NCBI RefSeq assembly: GCF_039871975.1
Contig: NZ_JBDPLL010000001.1
Strand: one strand, 5' to 3'
Source of the DNA: Trichormus_B sp936914905
GTDB lineage: Bacteria > Cyanobacteriota > Cyanobacteriia > Cyanobacteriales > Nostocaceae
DNA length: 64,000 nt
This document shows, one piece after another, positions 55,970-64,000 of this stretch. The notes beneath the pieces are model-generated. The model searched no databases, was not told where the DNA came from, and saw only the letters and a list, made by a program, of their open reading frames with translations. Each line of letters opens with the position of its first letter. The first letter of the stretch is position 1. The position numbers and the translations under genes were made by a program.

Positions 55970-56537
55970 AGTAGGGATTACTGGGGAATGGCGAATAATG
56001 AAGTGAATGTTCGGTAGTGATCTCTTATGTAGTCAACTTATATGTAGTCAACTTAAGATATTCACAAAAAGGGTTTTTTAAAGTATTGCCCATAGTATAA
56101 AGGTTTAAAAAACTTAGCTTCCTTTTAAGCGAAGCATTTATGTATTAATTCATTTTGCTAGGCCAGTTGTGCCAAAATTTTTGTAGGCTCTTATTTCGGC
56201 AGAAGTATTTTTCTACTGATCAATGTTTTTGAAATTACGCTTTGTTCTAAGTGTATGTTCATTGAAAAAAATATGTCAATAGCAGTAGACAAAAAACTTA
56301 GAACATACACACAAGTTTGTTAAAAGTCAATTTTTAGAAATTTATGGATTTTTTCGCCTTCTAAGTCATCAAAGTTATGATAATTTGTAGATACAATAGC
56401 TGTTTATTTACTTAAAGTTTTGGGTAAAATGTAAAAAAATTGCAAAAAAAGCGATATCTAATGGAATTTTGGTGTTGCAGGAGAAACAGCTTGCAAATCT
56501 TTTCAGTCTGCCAGGATATCCACTCGACAAAGTTGTA
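55970..56537. other. intergenic region with inverted repeat
   Basis: Contains GTGTATGTTC (56247-56256) and its complement GAACATACAC (56301 area), embedded in TTCTAAG/CTTAGAA context, separated by about 45 bases. A duplicated TATGTAGTCAACTTA lies at 56026-56055. No gene was seen. Confidence 0.4.
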
Positions 56538-56628
56538 TACAGCAGATTGCAAATCAATAAGGTACAGAATCTAAATTGAAACCTAGACAGCAAAAGAGTT
56601 TTACTCCTGACTCCTGACTCCTGCTGTA
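56538..56628 (+). repeat. 91-bp repeat, copy F (full length)
   Basis: Begins TACAGCAGATTGCAAATCAA and ends CTCCTGACTCCTGCTGTA. The ends TACAGCAG and CTGCTGTA are perfect 8-base inverted repeats. It ends 21 bases before the TPR gene start. Confidence 0.9.
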
Positions 56629-56649
56629 ATTTATTTTTGGGCTGTCTCT

Positions 56650-57918
56650 ATGACTTCAGAATTTTACAATCGTGGATTAGAAAAGGCTAAACAAAAAGAC
56701 TATGCTGGTGCTATTGAGGAATTTAATCAAGCTATACCGCTAGATCCTTACTTTAGCGCAGCTTACATGGAAAGAGGTTTGACTTATTACAACTCAGATG
56801 CAATTCTACAAGGTGTTTTTGATTATACTGAAGCTATCAAGCTGGATGGAAAAAATGCAAAAGCTTATTATTTTAGGGCTTTAGCAAAATTAACTTTAAA
56901 AAATCTGCCTGGTGCTTTAGAAGATATAGAAAAAGCAATTCAGCTTAAATTTAATAATGCTGCTGTTTATGATTTACGGGGAATAGTGCAGCGCAAACAA
57001 GGAAAGATTCAGGATGCGATCACTAATTTTAAAAAAGCTGCTGAGTTATATATAGTACAAAAAGATAAAGAAAATGCTCGCCTTTGTTTGGACAAGATTC
57101 AACAACTAAAATCCAAATCACAACCTACACCAAATATAGCTAATTCCAAACCTGCAGCAATTATATCTACTCAAGATTACTTCACACAATTATTAGCCAA
57201 GGCAGAACAGGGAGACATAAAAGAAGTGATCGCTGATTTAAACTGGATATTCAAAGCTGATTCTCAAGATACCCATGCTTATTGCTGCCGTGGAGTTGTT
57301 TATTACAAAATTGGTAATTATCAAGATGCGATCACAGATTTTAATCAAGCAATACAATTAAATTTTCAAGATGTCATTGTTTATCGTAATGGAGGAAAAG
57401 CTCGTTGTCAACTAAGAGATTATCAAGGGGCTTTAGCTTATATTAATCACGCCATGAAAATGCAGCCTCAAGATAATTTAGTCTATATTACCAGAGGTAA
57501 TATCTATCATTTTATGGGCAATTATTTAGCAGCTATTCAAGATTATTCCCAAGCCATAAAAATTACTTCTATTCATCCCTTAGCTTACTATAATCGCGGC
57601 TTGTCATATACTTGTTTAGAAGAAATGTTAAATGCTGTAGCTGATTATCAAAAAGCAGCTAGTATCTATTGTGAACAAGAAGATTGGGAAAATTATCAAC
57701 AAGTATTAAATAGCCTACAAAAAATCCAATCATCTTTACTAGAAACCAACAAAGCCACCTATCACCTATTACGTCAAAGACTGTTACGCATGGTGGGAGG
57801 ACATTGGGAAATAGCCCAAAGATTAATTCAACAAAAGAAAGAATTTTATCCGGGAATGTTGGACGAGTGGTATTTACAAAAAGTGATTGATGATTTGGAA
57901 AAAGATCGTCGATCATAG
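56650..57918 (+). CDS. TPR-repeat protein
   Basis: 422 residues, no signal peptide. At least six tetratricopeptide repeats occur in two blocks: EFYNRGLEKAKQKDYAGAIE, AYMERGLTYYNSDAILQGVF, AYYFRALAKLTLKNLPGALE (1-105); then, after a Ser/Gln linker, AYCCRGVVYYKIGNYQDAIT, VYRNGGKARCQLRDYQGALA, VYITRGNIYHFMGNYLAAIQ and AYYNRGLSYTCLEEMLNAVA (205-350). The C-terminal 60 residues (LLRMVGGHWEIAQRLIQQKK, DEWYLQKVIDDLEKDRR) form a separate helical module. It is probably a protein-interaction scaffold. It converges on the kinase-WD40 gene with only 9 bases between the stops. The promoter region abuts copy F of the 91-bp repeat. Confidence 0.85.
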   Translation: MTSEFYNRGLEKAKQKDYAGAIEEFNQAIPLDPYFSAAYMERGLTYYNSDAILQGVFDYTEAIKLDGKNAKAYYFRALAKLTLKNLPGALEDIEKAIQLKFNNAAVYDLRGIVQRKQGKIQDAITNFKKAAELYIVQKDKENARLCLDKIQQLKSKSQPTPNIANSKPAAIISTQDYFTQLLAKAEQGDIKEVIADLNWIFKADSQDTHAYCCRGVVYYKIGNYQDAITDFNQAIQLNFQDVIVYRNGGKARCQLRDYQGALAYINHAMKMQPQDNLVYITRGNIYHFMGNYLAAIQDYSQAIKITSIHPLAYYNRGLSYTCLEEMLNAVADYQKAASIYCEQEDWENYQQVLNSLQKIQSSLLETNKATYHLLRQRLLRMVGGHWEIAQRLIQQKKEFYPGMLDEWYLQKVIDDLEKDRRS

Positions 57919-57927
57919 AAATACTCA

Positions 57928-60006
57928 TCACCGTGAAAATCGCCAAATTTTAATCTTGTTATTCTCTTCTCCACTCACTAACATTTTACCATCAGCACTA
58001 AAAGCCAGAGATGTAACTGTATTGGTATTTTTTGTAAAAGGTGCAAGTTCCTCACCTGTAGCCACATCCCATAATTTAATATTACTCTTAATAGAATAAT
58101 CACATTCTATACAATTGCGATTGCCACTCACCAGAGTTTTACCATTGGGGCTAAAAGCTAAAGATGTAACATTATTATCTTGTCCTGGTAAAGTGCGAAT
58201 TTCCTTACCTGTACCAATATTCCATAATTTAATTTTGCGATCGCGACTAGCACTAGCAAGAATTTTACCATCGGGACTAAAAGCTAAAGATGTGACAGTT
58301 TGCAAATTTGGAGTTAATGTATGAATTGGTTTTTCTTGAGTAAGATTCCAGAGTTTAATAGTTTTATCAAAACTACCACTTGCCAGAGTGAAATTATTCG
58401 GACTAATAGCTACAGAACGAACCCAGTAAGAATGACCTTTTAAGGTGCGAATTAGTTTTCCAGTTCCTAAATTCCACACTTTAATTGTTCTATCATCACT
58501 AGCACTCACCAGAGTTTTTCCATCTTTACTAATAGCCACAGCATGAACTACATCTGTATGAATATTTAGGGTATGAATTACTTTTTTTGTGCTTAAGTCC
58601 CAAATTTTGATTGTATAATCATCACTAGCACTCACCAGAGTTTTTCCATCTGGACTAATAGCCACTACATTTACTTTTTGTGTATGTCCATTCAGGACTG
58701 AAATTTGTTGATATGTATTCATATTCCATAATTTAATCAGATTTTTACCACTACTAGCAATAGTTTTATTATCTGAACTAATAGCAATAGATGAAACTAA
58801 GTCATTTTCTATTGAAATAGTCTTCAGCAAAGCAATTTTTTCTATATCTTCCTGTGGTAGCTGATAGAGAACTACTTCACTATTAGGTTTACTACGTTGC
58901 AGTGGATGTAAACTAGAAAAAATCACCATTTGTAGCTGATCAAAGTTTCTATAAGTAAATTCTCCTAAACCTAAAAATACAATTGTCCCTACTATTAAAA
59001 GTAAATTTCTGATCAGAAAATATTTTTGAGGATAAAAATCTGCTTTTTTTGCTGATGCTTTTTTTGCTGATGTCGTTAGAAATGAATTACTAGCTGGTGC
59101 TAGTAGATGTGTGTAATATTTACTTAAATCTCGGATTACTTCATCAGCCGATTGGTAGCGATGCTGAATATCTATTCGTAACAGCTTATCAATTATTTGT
59201 GCTAATTCATGACTCAGAGGACAGCGCAAATAATCTTGCCAATTTTTTACCCAACTATACCCATGTTCCATCCACAATTGGAAAGGAGAAATTCCCGTCA
59301 ACAAATGAAAGCAAGTAGCCCCTAAACCAAATAAATCACTAGCAGGGTAGGCTTTACCATCTCTGATTTGTTCAATTGCAGAATAACCATGAGAACCGAT
59401 AGAAGTACCATTTTTTTTCTGGACTTTGGCTGTTAATTGCTTGGATGATCCAAAATCTATTAAAGTTAATCTACCATCCATTTCCCGACGGATGATATTT
59501 TCTGGTTTGATATCTCGATGAATAACTCCTCGACTATGAATAAATTTGAGAATAGGTAATAAGTCCAGCAAAATAGATTGAAGATCCCAATCTCGATAGG
59601 TCTTCCGTAACTGCAATTCTTTTAATAAATTATTTCCATCAATAAATTGTTGTACCAAATACAAGCAGTTATCTTGCTCAAAGTAAGCTAATAGAGTGGG
59701 AATGTGTGGATGTTCCCCTAGCTCTTGAAGCAGCTTTGCTTCTTCACTAAATAACTGCATTGCTTTTTTTTGTGACCAAGTTCCTTGAAATTTTGGTGCT
59801 AACTGTTTAATGACACAACATTCATTTAATTTATCTGTATCTTCCGATAAATAGGTTCTACCAAATCCTCCTTCATCTGAAAGTACCCGGATCACACGGA
59901 AACGATTTCTTAAAAGTGGTATGAGGGGAGTATTACAACTTTGACAGAACTCTTTTCCGTCTGGATTTTGAGGATTTTGGCAATCGGGATTTAAGCAACA
60001 TATCAT
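57928..60006 (-). CDS. Ser/Thr protein kinase with WD40 propeller
   Basis: 692 residues. The N-terminal zinc ribbon (CCLNPDCQNPQNP, FCQSCNTPL, 3-28) is followed by a Hanks-type kinase domain: Gly loop SDEGGFGRTYL, Lys in CVIKQL, catalytic GVIHRDIKPENII, and LIDFGSSKQL as the DFG motif. ATP-binding and catalytic residues are all present. A membrane helix follows (LIRNLLLIVGTIVFLGLGEF, about 325). Seven WD40 repeats complete the protein, each of the type VVAISPDGKTLVSASDDYTI then KIWDL, enough for a closed seven-bladed propeller. The kinase should face the cytoplasm with the propeller across the membrane, unless the helix is peripheral. It is a regulator of unknown input. Confidence 0.92.
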   Translation of the reverse strand: MICCLNPDCQNPQNPDGKEFCQSCNTPLIPLLRNRFRVIRVLSDEGGFGRTYLSEDTDKLNECCVIKQLAPKFQGTWSQKKAMQLFSEEAKLLQELGEHPHIPTLLAYFEQDNCLYLVQQFIDGNNLLKELQLRKTYRDWDLQSILLDLLPILKFIHSRGVIHRDIKPENIIRREMDGRLTLIDFGSSKQLTAKVQKKNGTSIGSHGYSAIEQIRDGKAYPASDLFGLGATCFHLLTGISPFQLWMEHGYSWVKNWQDYLRCPLSHELAQIIDKLLRIDIQHRYQSADEVIRDLSKYYTHLLAPASNSFLTTSAKKASAKKADFYPQKYFLIRNLLLIVGTIVFLGLGEFTYRNFDQLQMVIFSSLHPLQRSKPNSEVVLYQLPQEDIEKIALLKTISIENDLVSSIAISSDNKTIASSGKNLIKLWNMNTYQQISVLNGHTQKVNVVAISPDGKTLVSASDDYTIKIWDLSTKKVIHTLNIHTDVVHAVAISKDGKTLVSASDDRTIKVWNLGTGKLIRTLKGHSYWVRSVAISPNNFTLASGSFDKTIKLWNLTQEKPIHTLTPNLQTVTSLAFSPDGKILASASRDRKIKLWNIGTGKEIRTLPGQDNNVTSLAFSPNGKTLVSGNRNCIECDYSIKSNIKLWDVATGEELAPFTKNTNTVTSLAFSADGKMLVSGEENNKIKIWRFSR

Positions 60007-60544
60007 GATCTGAGAGTCGTGACTACATGATAAATAATGCTAAGTTCGTTCCACATTTTCCCGTAGTTCTATAGACTCTTCTATACTTCAATAGAAGTAA
60101 ATCAACCTGGTGGGGATTGGGGAATTACTTATTATATTCAACCTTGAAAAATCGCACTTTGTTTTCCTAACAATAGGAACATGACAAGAGTCTTATGATT
60201 AACTTGTCCTGATTATATAACAACCCAAATTAAAGAACTGGTCAAATTGCCAGGACAAAGTGAGAAACATGTGTTAGCGATTTATCAGGAAACAATATTC
60301 ATCAATATATTAATTTTGAAAGAAAATCTGTAAGCATTCAGCTAATGCCTAACGGCAGGCTACGCCAACAGCCGTCAGCAGTCAGCTTTTTCAGGCTAAC
60401 GCCAGAAATACCTATTTGATAATTAATCAATTTCTCAAACATTCTGACTCCTGACTCCTGAATTCTTACAAAAATATCAACTTGGTTTTGTGATAAAAAT
60501 TACTCAAATTATGTAATCAGTCCTCTCTCTACTGGCAACTGATA
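60007..60544. other. intergenic region with cyanobacterial repeat units
   Basis: It holds GGCAGGCTACGCCAACAGCC and CAGGCTAACGCC-type units (60352-60402) that recur as short palindromic repeats in filamentous cyanobacteria, plus CTGACTCCTGACTCCTG (60446-60462), a run shared with the 91-bp repeat family. No gene was seen. Confidence 0.4.
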
Positions 60545-61051
60545 TTAATATGTTTGAAAAGCTTTAAACCATTGATTCAAAACTGTGTTAATAGTTTGTT
60601 TAACTTGATGTTTCCGGTTCCATTTTTGGAATGCATGTTCATATTCTTCACCTTTGCTTTGAAAGGTATTCCAGATATCAAGTACAATTGCTAATCCAGA
60701 GAACAGTAAAATGTATAGTGACCAAGTAAGACCAGTTCCACCAAGTAAGTTTATAAGTATCAAAAAACCATTAATAATTCCATAATTACCCAGGCGTTTT
60801 TTAAATTTTCGTTGGCGGTAAAGGTTAAAAGCTTTTCGTTGGTGAACGTCACTTTTTTGTAATATCCAATCACATTCGGCTTGTTTGACAGCTTCTGATG
60901 ATATTTGTAACTCAGCAGCAATTTCGATGATTTGCTGATATGAAAATTCGTGAGCACCATCATCAGTTTGACGTGCGATCGCACGTTGCAGTATTTGCTG
61001 CACCTCTTCTTGGCTGTAAGAACGCAAGCTGTTAGATTCAAAAGCCGTCAT
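60545..61051 (-). CDS. 2TM domain protein
   Basis: 168 residues from the ATG of MTAFESNSLRSYSQEEVQQI, preceded by AAAGGA; the upstream ATG at 61078 has no such site. The N-terminal half is a helical SHOCT-like segment (QILQRAIARQTDDGAHEFSY, IAAELQISSEAVKQAECDWI). Next come a basic stretch (RQRKFKKRLGNYG) and a pair of membrane helices (IINGFLILINLLGGTGLTW, LYILLFSGLAIVLDIWNTF), the 2TM module. A short basic amphipathic tail ends the protein. Such proteins are small inner-membrane factors of unknown function, sometimes fused to sensors. Monocistronic. Confidence 0.75.
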   Translation of the reverse strand: MTAFESNSLRSYSQEEVQQILQRAIARQTDDGAHEFSYQQIIEIAAELQISSEAVKQAECDWILQKSDVHQRKAFNLYRQRKFKKRLGNYGIINGFLILINLLGGTGLTWSLYILLFSGLAIVLDIWNTFQSKGEEYEHAFQKWNRKHQVKQTINTVLNQWFKAFQTY

Positions 61052-61078
61052 AATCCTTTCTCTGATAAAAATTGTCAT

Positions 61079-61452
61079 AGATAGCTATGCCACAGGAAGT
61101 TCTGCAGTACTTCTACACTAGCAAATCTATATCGGGTAATTCGTGATTTGTAATTCGTAATTTTCTCTCCTCACATCTTATACCAACAAAAATTGATGGA
61201 ATTAAATTACATAGTATTTTACCAAAACCCTTGATTTACCGATAAAAACCAATTAAAATAAGGTGGCCTTATCGCCCATATTTTTAGGGTGCCTGGGTTT
61301 GTACATAGAGGTGCAAGATATGAGTCTCCCACACCATAGACCCTATTCCGAATATTTACTGAAAAGCTGAAGACTCTCAAAAAATCTGCCAATGACTGGA
61401 ATTTGCCAGCGCATAATAGCCAAATAACTAGCAGCAAATGGGAGAAACTCCA
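61079..61452. other. intergenic region
   Basis: Divergent promoters of the 2TM gene and the ROK glucokinase gene should lie here. The minus-strand frame at 61219-61437 has no family resemblance. Nothing else was seen. Confidence 0.35.
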
Positions 61453-62160
61453 ATGACGGAAGATAACGGTTCAGTACTTACCCTATCTGTGGATATCGGT
61501 GGTAGTGGTGTGAAGGCGATGGTTTTGGATATCATCGGACAACCGTTAACAGAGAGGGGAAGGTTAGAAACACCCCATCCAGCAACACCTGAAGTAGTTA
61601 TTGGTGCTATTGCTGTGTTAGCTGCGTCTCAAGGCGAGTATCATCGGGTTTCTGTAGGTTTTCCTGGTGTGGTGCGGTGTGGAGTTACAGAAACAGCAGT
61701 GAATTTAGATGCTAGTTGGCTGAATTTTGATTTAGCAAGAGCGTTATCTGAACAGTTAAATAAACCTGTAAAAGTAATTAATGATGCAGATATGCAAGGA
61801 TTAGGGGCAATAAAAGGTAAAGGCGTAGAATTGGTAATTACTCTGGGTACTGGTTTTGGTTCGGCTTTGTTTGTAGATGGAAAGTTGGTTCCCAATATGG
61901 AAATGGGACATCATCCGTTCCGTAAAGGGGAAACCTATGAAGAACAACTAGGACGTGCTGCGTTAGAAAAAATTGGGGATAAAAAATGGAATAAGCGGTT
62001 ACAAAAAGCGATCGCATCTTTGCAACGTCTATTTAACTATGATTGTCTTTACATCGGTGGTGGTGAAGCTGTGCGCGTCAATATGAATTTACCCTTGAAC
62101 GTGAAGCTAATTCCTAATATCACTGGCTTATTAGGTGGAATTGCTTTGTGGAAGGAGTGA
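61453..62160 (+). CDS. ROK-family glucokinase (polyphosphate glucokinase-like)
   Basis: 235 residues from the ATG of MTEDNGSVLTLSVDIGGSG; the ATG at 61438 is less well placed because GGGAGA sits six bases before the second one. The ASKHA phosphate motif is LSVDIGGSGVKAMVLD, then VSVGFPGVVRCGVTETAVNL, the catalytic Asp in VKVINDADMQGLGAIKGKG, and the second phosphate motif LVITLGTGFGSALFVDG. The final LYIGGGEAVRVNMNLPLNVK is the adenosine motif. Small size and the order suggest the PPGK branch that uses polyphosphate or ATP to phosphorylate glucose in the cytosol. Donor preference is not deducible from sequence. Confidence 0.87.
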   Translation: MTEDNGSVLTLSVDIGGSGVKAMVLDIIGQPLTERGRLETPHPATPEVVIGAIAVLAASQGEYHRVSVGFPGVVRCGVTETAVNLDASWLNFDLARALSEQLNKPVKVINDADMQGLGAIKGKGVELVITLGTGFGSALFVDGKLVPNMEMGHHPFRKGETYEEQLGRAALEKIGDKKWNKRLQKAIASLQRLFNYDCLYIGGGEAVRVNMNLPLNVKLIPNITGLLGGIALWKE

Positions 62161-62277
62161 GAGTGTAAGGGTTAAAGGGTCTAGGGGTGTCAGAGTATAA
62201 GGTGTAAGGGTGTAAGGGACGAATAACCCCTTGCATCTTGCCTTCTGTCACCTGTCACCTCTTCCTTCTACATTTGA

Positions 62278-63114
62278 TTAAAGAAACTTAGGTCGTTGCT
62301 GTTGATTTAACTTCAGCTTGTCCTCTAAAATTTGCCACTTTTCTTGTTCAATTAAGTCGATAAATTCATCTAGGTTTTGACGATATTGGTGCAGTGAATG
62401 TAGCAATGCTTGATGATTATATTGCGCCATCATCACTCCTAATTCTGGATTCCCAGCTCCAACACGGCTGGTATCCCGAAATCCTGAACTAGCAAGGTTC
62501 TGGGCTAATTGAGAAATTTCTGGATCGGTTTCACTCAAGCAGCTTGCTGTTAATGAGGCACTAATCATCACAGGTAAATGGGAAATCCAACTCACGGCGC
62601 GATCATGCTTTTCTGGCTGGCAATGGTAGATAATAGAACCAAGCGATTGCACAATTTCCTCCAAAACAGTAATGGCTCTATTTGGCGTTGTCTCTATTGG
62701 TGTAAGTACATAAGGCCGACTTACAAACAAATTGCGCTGTGCGGCTTCTATACCCACATCCGTATTTCCCGCCATTGGATGACCACCAATGAAATTCTGC
62801 CAAAGGGGAGAAACCGCCTCAACTATAAGTGCTTTTACTGAGCCTACATCAGTGATAATAGCAGTCGTCGGTAAATAAACCATTAACTGTTCAACTTGAG
62901 GCACAATAAGTCCTATGGGGGTACAAATAAAAATGACATCGGCAGATGCTAACAATTTCAAGTCAACAGAGGCTTGATCCACACTGCCGATGTCAATCGC
63001 TTTTTGACAGGTTGATTCACGGCGGCTAACTCCCAAGAGATGATGTCCTTGGGAGCGTAAATCCAAGCCTAACGAACCGCCTATCAGTCCTAGTCCTAAA
63101 ATACCAATTTTCAT
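62278..63114 (-). CDS. tyrA: prephenate/arogenate dehydrogenase
   Basis: 278 residues, the compact form typical of cyanobacteria, which use L-arogenate with NADP. The N-terminal Rossmann site is MKIGILGLGLIGGSLGLDLR, with VSRREST following (Arg-rich, NADP-type). The middle has FICTPIGLIVPQVEQL, ITDVGSVKALIVEAV and FIGGHPMAGNTDVGIEAAQR, with the catalytic His in GGHPMAG. The dimerisation helices at the C-terminus include HDRAVSWISHLPVMISASLT and SSGFRDTSRVGAGNPELG. It catalyses the oxidative decarboxylation step to tyrosine. Intact. Confidence 0.93.
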   Translation of the reverse strand: MKIGILGLGLIGGSLGLDLRSQGHHLLGVSRRESTCQKAIDIGSVDQASVDLKLLASADVIFICTPIGLIVPQVEQLMVYLPTTAIITDVGSVKALIVEAVSPLWQNFIGGHPMAGNTDVGIEAAQRNLFVSRPYVLTPIETTPNRAITVLEEIVQSLGSIIYHCQPEKHDRAVSWISHLPVMISASLTASCLSETDPEISQLAQNLASSGFRDTSRVGAGNPELGVMMAQYNHQALLHSLHQYRQNLDEFIDLIEQEKWQILEDKLKLNQQQRPKFL

Positions 63115-63156
63115 TTTTGCCCTTCACAACTAAACTTTTACATATTCTCTGCATAC

Positions 63157-63213
63157 TTTTCCAACTATATTTTTCCAACTATATTTTTCCAACTATATTT
63201 TTCCAACTATATA
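63157..63213. repeat. 14-bp tandem repeat, four units
   Basis: Four copies of TTTTTCCAACTATA just upstream of the pentapeptide-repeat gene. The last unit pairs with AGTTGG (63216-63221) to form CCAACT-ATATA-AGTTGG. Probably a slippage-expanded sequence in the 5' region. Confidence 0.85.
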
Positions 63214-63238
63214 AAGTTGGCATCCAAGGGATAAATAT

Positions 63239-64000
63239 ATGACTATAGAGGAATTACTAGAAAAATATGCAACAGGAGTCTTAGATTTTAGCGGTGCTGA
63301 CCTCGCTGAAGTTAACTTGAGTCGCACTAAACTTAGTGGTGTTAATCTCAGCAATGCAAACTTAAGCGTAGCTAATCTCAGTGGCATCAATCTTGCTGAC
63401 GCTAATTTGAGTTATGCCAAGCTAAATGTAGCTAGACTTAGTGGTGCAAATCTGTCTGGGGCTATTCTTAATAACTCCAGTCTCAATGTCGCCAATAATT
63501 CGAGCCGAGTTAATTCGCACAGATTTCAGTCGCACTGATATGTGTGAAGCCAACCTCAACAGCGCCAATTTGCGAGAAGCCACACTGGGACAGGCTAATC
63601 TCCGTCGAGCTAATTTCAGCGAAGCGAACTTAAGAGGTTCTTCTCTCAGAGAAGCCAACTTAGAAATGGCTAACCTCAACGCTGCTCATATGACTTCTTC
63701 AGACCTGAGTGGTGGAAATTTATGAGATAGTGAACTCAGACAGGCAAATCTTTGCATGGCCAACCTGAGTAGTTCAGATTTAAGCGGTGCTAATCTTCGT
63801 TGGGCAGACTTAAGAGGAGCTAACCTCGCATCGGCAGATTTGAGTGGAGCAAAATTAAGTGGAGCTAACTTAACAGGAGCAGATTTAAGTCATGCCAATT
63901 TAACAAACGCGAGTTTAGTCCACGCTAACTTAACTCAAGTAAAACTGATTAAGGTCGAATGGGTTGGTGCTGATTTAACCGGAGCAACTTTAACTGGTGC
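63239..64000 (+). pseudogene. pentapeptide-repeat protein, frameshift plus stop, cut by window edge
   Basis: The ATG at 63239 follows AAGGGA. After MTIEELLEKYATGVLDFSGA, tandem A(D/N)LSX-type pentapeptides run (LSGVNLSNANLSVANLSGIN). The frame shifts near 63490 into RAELIRTDFSRTDMCEANL and LREATLGQANLRRANFSEAN. A TGA at 63723 interrupts, and SELRQANLCMANLSSSDLSG continues to the window edge. About 45 pentapeptides in all would form a right-handed quadrilateral beta-helix; the function of such proteins is usually unknown. Broken as sequenced; the 3' end lies outside. Confidence 0.8.

Noticed and set aside
58115..58324. Plus-strand frames opposite the WD40 repeats
   Set aside because: Repetitive antisense of the propeller; composition follows the repeat on the other strand.
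61219..61437. 72-codon minus-strand frame before the ROK gene
   Set aside because: No ribosome site, no recognisable sequence, and it covers the expected promoter.

Overview
This is chromosomal DNA of a filamentous, heterocyst-type cyanobacterium (Nostocales). The signs are scattered GCGATCGC (HIP1) motifs, low GC, an uptake [NiFe]-hydrogenase locus with its accessory genes, a nitrogenase Fe-protein (nifH) paralogue, ndhH, and families typical of cyanobacteria (DUF1517, DUF6464-like, MidA, zinc-ribbon kinase/WD40). An unusually large share of genes is broken by in-frame stops, small frameshifts and insertions, while housekeeping genes nearby are intact. That pattern fits a genome under reductive evolution, such as the Azolla cyanobiont (Nostoc/Trichormus azollae). 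This assignment is inference. Two 100-base N runs show a draft assembly, so single homopolymer frameshifts may be sequencing errors.

Layout. 0.3-4.5 kb is a gene graveyard: an ethylene-receptor-like sensor kinase cut by an ISAzo13-type element, a nonribosomal peptide synthetase condensation-domain remnant, and divergent exbB and tonB pseudogenes. 4.7-15.8 kb holds DUF1517, a glycosyltransferase, IS debris, tRNA-Tyr and tRNA-Thr, a lipid kinase, an exoD-like gene split by an IS, a secreted protein and fmt. 15.9-25.5 kb holds a DUF6464-like gene, a frameshifted XRE/periplasmic-binding regulator, a dead nifH paralogue, a short ferredoxin, cobyric acid synthase, peroxiredoxin Q and an ABC-2 permease.

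25.9-44.2 kb is the hydrogenase island. hupS-hupL are on the minus strand. On the plus strand are a TPR gene, two small membrane proteins, a NifU/Rieske two-domain protein, an NHL-repeat protein and hypFCDEAB. The island is interrupted by a relic of a collinear hupL-to-TPR duplication, an Uma2-type gene split by an IS1634-type element, and a tautomerase pseudogene. HupS and HupL form the H2-uptake enzyme. HypA-F build and insert its Ni-Fe(CN)2CO centre. The NifU/Rieske, TPR and NHL genes are candidates for FeS or small-subunit maturation.

44.4-64 kb holds a flavin monooxygenase, ssb, a beta-hydroxyacid dehydrogenase, a 31-residue membrane peptide gene, a MidA methyltransferase, ndhH, sfsA, four more pseudogenes (GAF-GGDEF, 2OG-Fe oxygenase, PEP-CTERM-like, pentapeptide repeat), a TPR gene convergent with a Ser/Thr kinase-WD40 gene, a 2TM protein, a ROK glucokinase and a prephenate/arogenate dehydrogenase.

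Small non-autonomous elements recur: a 91-bp repeat (six copies), a 168-bp TA-flanked MITE (two copies), internally deleted ISAzo13-type elements (three copies) and a 219-bp element with its own terminal repeats. I saw no CRISPR array, prophage or obvious new defence system.
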